Below the pieces are notes generated by a model that was given only the letters and a program-made list of their open reading frames with translations, had not been told where the DNA came from and ran no database searches. Of a stretch of 23,852 nt of DNA, positions 17,222 to 23,852 are shown piece after piece. How positions within the stretch are numbered: position 1 is the first letter of the stretch; each line of letters begins with the position of its first letter. The DNA lies in contig JBNGIS010039152.1 of NCBI GenBank assembly GCA_049999725.1, positions 1-23,852 of the forward strand, in the 5' to 3' direction. Both the position numbers and the translations under genes were made by a program. The stretch comes from Haplomitrium mnioides (lineage: Eukaryota > Marchantiophyta > Haplomitriopsida > Calobryales).

Positions 17222-18030
17222 TTGAGAGAGATATCGAAAATTGGGTATAAGTTTACTCCAACCACGTTGGAGGAACTAAAGGTTGGATCGAGAGAGTTTC
17301 TCTTGCATAAGGAAGAGGATACATTTAGAGAGATGCTTAAGAAACATGGAAAAGCATTTGCTTTTGATCTTCATGAAGTAAGGTGTGTGGATCCATATAT
17401 GGTTGCACCAATGATTATTTTTACAGTTCCACATGCACCTTGGGACTTGAAGCCAATTCCAGTACCAAGAGCTCATCTACCAAAGCTCTTGGATCTCTTG
17501 AAGGAGAAAATTCAGATGAGGATTTTGGAGCCATCCTTTGGTCCATATTCCAGTTGATGGTTTATAGTGCTTAAGAAAAGTGAGACACTATGATTTATTC
17601 AAGATATACAACGAGTAAATCAAGTTACCATCCAAAATACAGAGGTGGAACTAACTGCTGGAGAGTTTGTAGAAGCATTTGTTGGAAGAGCTATCTATTC
17701 TATGGGTGATCTCTACTCTAGTTTTGACCAATTCCAACTTTGCTGAAGGGAGTAGAGATATAACAACTATGAGAACACCATTGGGTTTACTGAGAATGTG
17801 CACCATGCTACAAATTTTGTGGCACATGTGATGAATGGGATGAACAAGGTTCTGAGAGAATTTATCCCAAAAAAGACTGCCATTCCTTGATAACATTCCA
17901 ATCAAAGGATGTATCGAAGAAGACAAGAATGAAGCTTTGGATGAGATAAGATGCCAAAAATTTATTATGGATCATATTTTGAATTGTGATCAAATTTTGC
18001 AAAGGCCGGAAGAGGTACATCTGGCCTAAT
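17222..18030 (+). pseudogene. pol: Gypsy reverse transcriptase
   Basis: The RT fingers and palm are recognisable from YKFTPTTLEELKVGSREF through AFAFDLHEVRCVDPYMVAPM, PWDLKPIPVPRAHLPKLLDL, KIQMRILEPSFGPYSS and, after a stop at 17555-17557, FIQDIQRVNQVTI. The first catalytic region is IYSMGDLYSSFDQFQL (about 17696-17745). The LPQGATN box is damaged: CTLPQ is mostly deleted at about 17799-17812. The catalytic Y/F-x-D-D box reads FLDN (17883-17894); the second Asp is AAC. In this lineage the text continues IPIKGC, as here. It cannot be active. Order and motifs place it in Ty3/gypsy, since the integrase follows. Confidence 0.87.
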
Positions 18031-18740
18031 CAAGGGTGAAATCATCTTTTGGAATTCGTGAGGTTGTGATTATTGGACACTTATATGGCTAGTTTGGTCG
18101 AAAACCTAATCAAAAGAAAATTGATGCCATTCGGCGACTAAAAGATGCATGTAGCTCAGGTATAGAGGTACGCTGATTTCTAGAGGCATGTATTTTCTAC
18201 CATATGTGGATCCCTCATTTTTCACATGTGGCGGATCCTTTGTATGAATTGTTACGCAAAGGAAAGAAGTTTTGGTGGGAAGACATCTATACGAGAGTTG
18301 TGCAAAAGCTGAAGAAACTATTATCTTCTCAGCTTGTCATTGGGAGAGTGAGTTATAAAAATGAAAATCTTGTGATATTGACTGTAGATGCCATCCCCAT
18401 TGCTATAGGTTGGGCAATAAGGCAAGATGATGAGGAAGGAAATTGATTTGTGATTCGGTTTGGAGCCAAAGTGTTGAGCAAATGACAAAGAAGTTATTCA
18501 TAGGTAAAGAGAGAGTTACGGGGGTGGTTGCAACTATGAAAGCTAAGAAATAATACCTCATTGGAGCACCACTAATTATGGAAACAAATTGCTTACCTTT
18601 GTTTGGGATGATTACCAATTGCAACATGCTTGATATTGCAATGTTGCGCTAGATTGCTTATATCAAGTTATTGAATCCAAAATTCAAGCATATAGCAGAG
18701 AAGGATAATCTAGTGGTAGATATGCTCTCTTTTGCTTGAT
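18031..18740 (+). pseudogene. pol: Gypsy RT thumb and RNase H
   Basis: The thumb/connection segment includes KKIDAIRRLKDACSSGIEVR and then HMWIPHFSHVADPLYELLRK, WWEDIYTRVVQKLKKLLSS. The RNase H domain starts with VILTVDAIPIAIGWAIRQDD; the first catalytic Asp (GAT 18387-18389) is kept, with the RNase H type TVDAS-like context (Ser replaced by Ile). After GN a TGA breaks the frame. RFGAKVLS is visible and the rest is scattered in several frames (KRELRG near 18510, then fragments to about 18740). Confidence 0.8.
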
Positions 18741-19039
18741 ATGAGCAAGAAGAGAAGATGATTGAGGATATTGATGATGTAGGAATTGAATTTTATTCAC
18801 GTGCACGTAAGGGAGATATTGAGCAAAAAGAGCCATTCATGGAAGAGCTTTATGAAGGACAGTGGCTAAATATTGGCCATTATTTGAGTACCTTGAAAAG
18901 GAGACCAGAATGAAGTGAAGCTCAATTCAAACAAGTGAGGCAAAAATCCTACAATTATATACTAACAAGAGGCTACTTGTAGAAGAGGGCAAAAAAGGCC
19001 ATGAGATACCAAGAATTGTGGTGTGTGAGAAAGAGATAC
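18741..19039 (+). pseudogene. Gypsy RNase H to integrase linker
   Basis: The linker is broken by several stops. An acidic run typical of this joint is present (EEKMIEDIDD around 18750-18780). No independent gene is here. Confidence 0.5.
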
Positions 19040-20190
19040 AAACCAAATTGCTCAATGATTTTCATAGTAGTTTATAGGTTGGATATAGAGGAATTTATGG
19101 AACTTATACCAAATTAAAATAAAAATATTGGTGGAGAAACATGTATAGGGATGTGGTTGCTTTTGTTGAGTCTTATCAAACATGCCAGATGTATTCTAAG
19201 ATTTGACATGGAGATGGATTATATCCAACCTATCCACTTGGTTAACATTATAAGTGGATGGTGGATCTAGTTGCTATGTCTTTAGGGATGTGGCATATGA
19301 AGTATTTGGTCCTTGCACGAGAAGATCTATCTAATCAAGTTGAAGAAAGAGCATTCAAAACCAAGGCAATAGAAAATGTTTGTCAGTTCTTACTAGAGGA
19401 TGTGGTTTCCAGATATGGTTGTGTGGGTAAGATCACAGCTAATAAGGGAGAATTGAACACTCATGAGGCTAGAAATTTTTTTCAAAGATGTGGGATTAAA
19501 CTTGCTCTCACTATAGCATATAATCTTGAAAGAAATGCTAAAAGTGAGCGTGGGCATCCTCATATTGTCAAAGCTCTTGTCAAACCATGTAAAACGAGAC
19601 CAGTTGAGTGGCCAAGGCTGCTCCCATTTGCACTTTGGGCTAATAGAACTACTCAAAGTTCATTGACTGGCTATATATTAACTAAGTTGATGTAGGGGCA
19701 AAAATCAATCATGCTTGTTGAGGAGAGTATATTGAGTTGGAGTGTCTTACCTTAGCAAGATCAAATCTCAAGAGAGCAGCTTCTTACACTGCAAGTTCAA
19801 CAATTAGAGAAGAGGTTTGAGGACATCTAGTTAGTAGTGGAAAGGCTCAAGAAGGCAAGGCTAAAAAACAAAGAAAGATTTGACCAACAATACAAATTGA
19901 GGCCACGAGAGCTACAAGAAGGAGATTGGGTATTGGTTTATGACAACAACTTGGATAACCAGCATAATACAATTCGAAAGTTCTCCAAGCGTTGGTTGGA
20001 CCATATGTAGTGGTGATTGTGAATGACAATGCCACATATTCATTGAGAGAGTTGGATGGGACTTTGCTCAAAGTTCCAACTACAGGGAAGACGATGAAAT
20101 TATTCAAGAAACAAGATCAAGAAAATGCTTTGGAGGAGATTGGAGTTGATCTGCCAATGTCTGAAGGGGAAGATAATCCACAAGAGTAAG
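19040..20190 (+). pseudogene. pol: Gypsy integrase (HHCC, core and C-terminal domain)
   Basis: The zinc domain is at about 19050-19190: GYRGIYGTYTKLK, where the second His has become Tyr, and SYQTCQM, where the first Cys has become Tyr. The core (19258-19695, unbroken for 145 codons) has the first catalytic Asp in WMVDLVAMSLGMW. The second catalytic Asp is replaced: the ADRGEL-type motif reads ANKGEL with AAT at 19441-19443. The Glu of the NAKSERGH motif (about 19531-19556) is kept. The text after it, WPRLLPFALWANRTTQSS, is family-typical. The C-terminal domain follows (GPYVVVIVNDNATYSLRELD, about 19995-20050), with no chromodomain. The end of pol is near 20190 (VDLPMSEGEDNPQE and a stop). 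Confidence 0.85.
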
Positions 20191-20279
20191 AGGAATAGTT
20201 CACTAAAGAAGAAGAAGAAACTCTCTGACGTTGACCACAATGTCTTCTTTCTTGGTGCCTACCAGAGGATGCACAGCTT

Positions 20280-20292
20280 GAGAGAGGGTGGA
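20280..20292 (+). other. Polypurine tract of the gypsy element
   Basis: GAGAGAGGGTGGA lies directly before the 3' LTR, the standard position of the plus-strand primer. It is interrupted by a single T. Confidence 0.8.
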
Positions 20293-22039
20293 TGTCGTGT
20301 TGCGGTTTGGCTAATGTGTTAAAGGTAACAAAAGAAAGGAGAAAAGTGATCTTCTTACTACAGTTAAATTTAGAGAAAATCATAGAAGCAACAACGAAGC
20401 ACTTTTGAGAGCTTTCTAGAACAATATAATTAGTATATGTCAATGCAATGTGGAAGGTGCTCTAGATATGGTGGGTAGAAAGAAGGTTAGCTTATTGGCT
20501 CTTTAAGAATTCTTTGGATTGCATCCAAAGATATTTTGTGGATAAGACAAAAGAGAGAAGAGGCAAGGAGACAATTGACAATAATCGGCGCGAACTCATC
20601 AAGAGATACATTGGGGAAATACGAAGGAGTATGAGGTCTATCAGAGTGAGAAGGTTCGACATTGGAGTGCAAGTTGCTTATGGGTCAAGACTTTGGCGAT
20701 GGTTAGAGAATTTTTTGCTGCTCCTAACTTTCTTCTTCAAAATCCTTTCATTGTTGGCCTCTGAATTATTCCTCGACATCATTTTTGTAGTGGATTGTCT
20801 ATCACTTCGATGATAATTTCTTGAATTTGGTGATGAACTCACCTATTCCAGTATTGTTGCCAATTATCATCTATGAGGAGCATGGGACCTCACGATTTAC
20901 ATTCTGACCTGATTTGAAGTGAAGTTTTCTTGGGGCTTCTTCAAAGTAGACTTGAGGTAAATGTTGAATAGTCGGCGTCGAACGATCGAGTGACTTCATC
21001 AGCTTATCAACTGATTAAGGAAGAAAATTGTTTTGTGATGTTTCTATCTTTGTTGTGCTCTATTTTACCAAAGGGTTTACGTAGTGTTGTTCTTATAACA
21101 AATGAAAATGGAGTTAACTTTCTTTTAGTAAAAGCCCTAAAAGGAAGAAAAGAAGGGGTTCAGTTTCATGAAGGTTCAAAGAGTTTCTAGAGAAGGAGAA
21201 GCTCAAGTAGGGCAAAGATCAAAAGCTCACAAAGAGTAGAATCTCTCTGCAAGAAATTTCGAGTCATTTAGAGTTTTACACAAATACTTATGGGTGACTG
21301 AAGACAAAGGGGTTGAATTGAAGATAACTTCACATTTTGGATGATTGCAACATTTCTACAATGATTTTGGATAGAAACAGAGTTTCATTAAGATGGCGAC
21401 AACAAGGGCTATAGTTTTACATCAAGTTTCAATACATTTGAAGTTGGGGTCAACCTATGACAACCACTTGAAGTTGAAGAAACATTATTGAGATTCTTCG
21501 AGTTTACTTTTCCTTCAGCATTGGAATTGTGAATTATTTACTTATGTTAAGAGCAGTACAAAAGCTGAAAATTTGTGAAAGGCCAAAGTTGAGTGTGAAA
21601 AAACTCTTAAATAAATTTCAAGTCAAGATCATTTGAATCAAAAGAGTTATTACTTGGCAAACTTTATGAGTGTTGGGTTTTTGGTCTTTCAAACATCAAT
21701 TGAGTTTCTGCTTGTGGAGAGCATTTAGCCGTGCATTTCCCACTTAAAATTTGTACACAACTTTCTTAGGCAACTTGTATTCCAGACTAGGAGTAACATA
21801 TCCAAAAAAGTAGCAGAACTTACATTATACTTGACCAAATTTCGAGTACAAGAAAGGGAAAACTGCTTACCTTTGCTTTGTTTAAGAGGAATTGAAGCCA
21901 CAAAGGTAATAAACACTCAATCTCTGCCAAGGTTGCTTCATTTCAGCATTACAGTCACCAAAGCTTATGTCTTTCACACAACCTTCTCCATAGCCATATA
22001 CCTTGTGTATTCCTAGACCTAGATTATTGCCACGCGACA
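20293..22039 (+). repeat. 3' LTR of the gypsy element
   Basis: 1,747 bp, starting TGTCGTG and ending CGCGACA; TGTCG and CGACA are perfect inverted ends. It is about 75 bases longer than the 5' LTR, nearly all from one extra block at about 21119-21210. Open frames within it (20514-20813, 20990-21190, 21831-22016) have no match to an open frame in the 5' LTR and are not genes. Confidence 0.9.
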
Positions 22040-22044
22040 CTGCA
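22040..22044 (+). other. Target-site duplication of the gypsy element (right copy)
   Basis: CTGCA follows the right LTR; the left LTR is preceded by CTGA (12721-12724). Both belong to the copia 2 protease sequence, consistent with a duplicated CTGCA whose left copy lost a C. Confidence 0.6.
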
Positions 22045-22260
22045 TGTTCTAATCACATGAAAGGCCATGGAGAGTGGTTTAAGGAAACCAGAAATTTGTG
22101 TACACCTAGTTATGTGGAGACTGGTGATTCTACTATGCATCCTATCCATCAGATTGGTAGCATATCAATAGTTCTAGAGAATGGAAAAACAAAGTGCCTA
22201 TTTGATGTGATGCATATGCCAATGATTTAGAAAAATATGATTCCAGTAGAATATGCAGGT
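22040..22260 (+). pseudogene. pol: Copia element 2 protease, right part
   Basis: The protease resumes after the gypsy insertion in frame with CSNHMKGHGEWFKETRN, then YVETGDSTMHPIHQIGSIS and CLFDVMHMPMI, up to a TAG at 22228-22230 and KNMIPVEYAG. This is the copia retropepsin body that normally follows the active-site Asp now found at 12718. The first 60 codons after the junction are unbroken. Confidence 0.85.
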
Positions 22261-22319
22261 TAGGTTTAACCCCATTAAAGTGTTCATTGAGGATTGGGAA
22301 AACAACTATAATCTAATCA

Positions 22320-22592
22320 CAAAAGGAAATAGGAGTGGCAGGATGTTCACACTAGATGTGAGCATGCCTGAAATTTCAGAAGCCATGTTTGTACACAATA
22401 CATGAGTTGTGGAAGACATAGAGATATGGCATAAGAGAATTGGGCATGTTAATCTACAAATGTTAAGGAATATATAGAGCTTAAGGGGTAGTTAGTGAGC
22501 TGCCCAAGTTCAAAGTAGAAGGAATGTAGAAATTTTATGAAGCCCGCCTGTTTGGCAAACATGCAAGACAAGCATTCCCTCATGCTGCATAT
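22320..22592 (+). pseudogene. pol: Copia 2 GAG-pre-integrase (HHCC) region
   Basis: The frame with SGRMFTLDVSMPEISEAMF leads to EIWHKRIGHVNLQMLRN, where the two His of the zinc-binding domain are kept. The CX2C that should follow is lost: both Cys codons have changed (to Tyr and Arg) at about 22533-22547, next to frame changes. Stops occur at about 22402, 22474 and 22491. The KHARQAFPHA-like end just before 22592 is visible. Confidence 0.75.
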
Positions 22593-23240
22593 GTGGAAAG
22601 GAAGCCACTTGAGGTGGTACACTCAGATGTGTGGGGTCCAACAAAAATAGGATCCATTGGAGGGTGTACATACTATGTGACCTTCATTGATGATTTTTCA
22701 AGGAAAATCTCAATCTATTTCATGAAGCAAAAGAGTGAAGTGTTTGATCACTTCAAACATTTCAGAGCTATGGTGGAAAAAGAGAAAGGGCAGCAAATCA
22801 ATGCATGAGATCAGATGGTAGAGAAGAATATTTCTCCACATAATTCTGCACCTACTTGTAGAGAGAAGGAATCAAAAGGCAGCAAACATGCAGGTATACA
22901 CCTCAGCAAAATGGTGTTGTTGAGAGGAAGAACCTACACATAGTAGAGGTGGCAAGGACATTGATGAATGAGAAGAATATGCCACATCATTATTGGGCAA
23001 AAGCAATTTCTACTGTTGTTTATATCATGAACCAAACCCCTACAGTTGCAATATATGGCATGACGCTAGAATAGAAGTTTACATAAAGATGCTCAAACAT
23101 TTCACACTTGAATATGTTTGGCTACATTGCTTATGTGTATGTACTAGCTAAAACACGTAGCAAATTAGACCAAAAAGCTGCAAAATGTGTTTTCATTGGA
23201 TATTCAAATGATTAGAAGGGGTACATATGCTATTGCCCTA
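22593..23240 (+). pseudogene. pol: Copia 2 integrase core
   Basis: The copia integrase core starts VVHSDVWGPTKIG, with the first catalytic Asp at GAT 22626-22628. CTYYVTFIDDFSRKISIYF and EVFDHFKHFRAMVEKEKGQQ follow. A 1-base deletion near 22800 changes the frame. The second Asp (RSDGREE, GAT 22814-22816) and the Glu (QQNGVVERKN, GAG 22922-22924) are both kept, so all three D-D-E residues survive. Then come ARTLMNEKNMPHHYWAKA and MFGYIAYVYVLAKTRSKLD, with KCVFIGYSND and a TAG in the KGY motif. A few stops break it. Confidence 0.87.
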
Positions 23241-23537
23241 CTACACGCATGTTGAAGGTGAGTAGAGATGTAGTATTTGATGAGTTAAGTATTTGTTATG
23301 GGCAGAAATCGGTGGATAACACAAGTGGGACAAATGGGAAGCAGATTGTATCAGAACCAACTCAGCAAACTCAAGTATTGAGTGGACCACATGGTGAAGG
23401 CAGCAACAGTGGCAGTAGCAGTATATGGCAAGGAAGGTTGCACAAAAATTTAGAGCAGTATGCTCCAAATAACTCTCAATATGAAATGTCTATGGGAGAA
23501 GGAGGTAGTGGTGATTTTAAAAATCTCAATGCATAAC
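23241..23537 (+). pseudogene. pol: Copia 2 integrase tail / RT-proximal linker
   Basis: MLKVSRDVVFDELS is the conserved copia segment (S-R-D-V-V-F-D-E) at the end of the integrase region. A 95-codon frame then runs through a Ser/Gln/Gly-rich linker (QKSVDNTSGTNGKQ, SGPHGEGSNSGSSSIWQG) to TAA at 23534-23536. This low-complexity linker lies between integrase and RT in copia elements. Confidence 0.75.
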
Positions 23538-23852
23538 TGAGATTACTCTTAGCTTCAATATCAAGTCAAAAACAAAAGGAGCAGCAGGTGCAAAGTATAC
23601 CTTTGTGCAGAAGTAACAAGGTCAAGTACCTTATAGACATGTTGATACACAAAGGAGCGTTTGCAGCACATCATGCATACATGGTGCAAGTAATTACTAA
23701 GAAGTAACCTGTCATATTTGAGGATGCTTTAGGAGATGAGAAGCTGCAATGGTAGAAGAGATTGAAGCTCTTCACAAAAACTAGACTTGGGAGCTAAACA
23801 GCCGCTACTTTAAACCAAGAACAGGCTACTCAGAACAGGAACTTTTTTTTTT
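23538..23852 (+). pseudogene. pol: Copia 2, start of reverse transcriptase region (truncated by window)
   Basis: A decayed version of the typical copia sequence before RT is visible: AYMVQVITKK, then VIFEDALGDEK (about 23715-23745) and traces of IEALHKN-W near 23755-23790. Stops and frame changes are frequent. The window ends in a T run (23843-23852). The RT core and 3' LTR must lie to the right. Confidence 0.6.

Larger units (their letters stand above)
12725..22039 (+). mobile_element. Complete but dead Ty3/gypsy retrotransposon (9,315 bp)
   Basis: The element is bounded by two similar LTRs (12725-14395 and 20293-22039) that start TGTCG and, in the right copy, end CGACA. Between them lie gag, protease, RT, RNase H and integrase in the Ty3/gypsy order (integrase last), then a purine tract. 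Flanks read CTGA before and CTGCA after, fitting a 5-bp target duplication CTGCA that has lost one base on the left. Both flanks belong to the same copia protease, so the insertion is certain. The LTRs differ at roughly one in ten bases over the first 400 by eye, so the insertion is old. No chromodomain is seen after the integrase. Confidence 0.92.

Noticed and set aside
19393-19656. 87-codon minus-strand frame
   Set aside because: It is antisense to the gypsy integrase core, which explains the sequence better.
23843-23852. Terminal T run as a Pol III terminator or retroposon tail
   Set aside because: It touches the window edge inside copia RT-proximal sequence and has no associated Pol III gene.

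Overview
The window is plant nuclear DNA. Fragments of three plant housekeeping genes lie in it (a CELLULOSE SYNTHASE INTERACTIVE-type armadillo protein, a PRP38B/SRL1-type splicing factor and a nardilysin-like M16 peptidase). The rest is layered, decayed transposable elements with primer-binding sites matching plant initiator tRNA-Met. No intact host gene is visible. The amount of nested, mutation-riddled retroelement suggests a large, repeat-rich genome, for example a gymnosperm, but the species cannot be fixed from this sequence. A 400-base run of N (10511-10910) marks an assembly gap.

Layout. (1) 197-905 is the C-terminal half of a Helitron (PIF1-like) helicase, broken by stops and frameshifts. 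(2) 906-2155 is AT-rich and contains a roughly 190-bp direct repeat. (3) 2156-2818 is an LTR with matching 7-base ends (TGTAAAA/TTTTACA), followed at once by a tRNA-iMet primer-binding site. (4) 2832-4039 is mostly non-coding but holds a second TATA box, three close stem-loops and a 12-bp perfect hairpin. (5) About 4040-9120 is a block of gene fragments, all reading on the minus strand and unrelated to one another, as seen in gene-capturing elements or chimeric retrocopies.

(6) From 9125 to the right edge is a three-level nest, all on the plus strand. Copia element 1 supplies gag and the first residues of its protease (9125-9992). It is interrupted by copia element 2 (LTR end at 10190, PBS 10191-10202, gag 11718-12656). 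Copia 2 is cut inside its own protease active site by a complete but dead Ty3/gypsy element (12725-22039), which has 1.67-kb and 1.75-kb LTRs, gag, protease, RT, RNase H, integrase and a polypurine tract. Copia 2 resumes at 22040 with the rest of its protease, then GAG-pre-integrase, integrase and the start of the RT region, which runs off the window.

All coding regions are decayed. Stops typically replace Trp, Gln or Arg codons, and zinc-binding Cys codons have become Tyr or Arg. Catalytic Asp residues of the gypsy RT and integrase have become Asn. Much of this is the C-to-T/G-to-A change expected from long-term cytosine methylation. I found no tRNA or rRNA gene and no CRISPR array. The least explained parts are the minus-strand gene-fragment block and the stem-loop cluster at 3544-3681.
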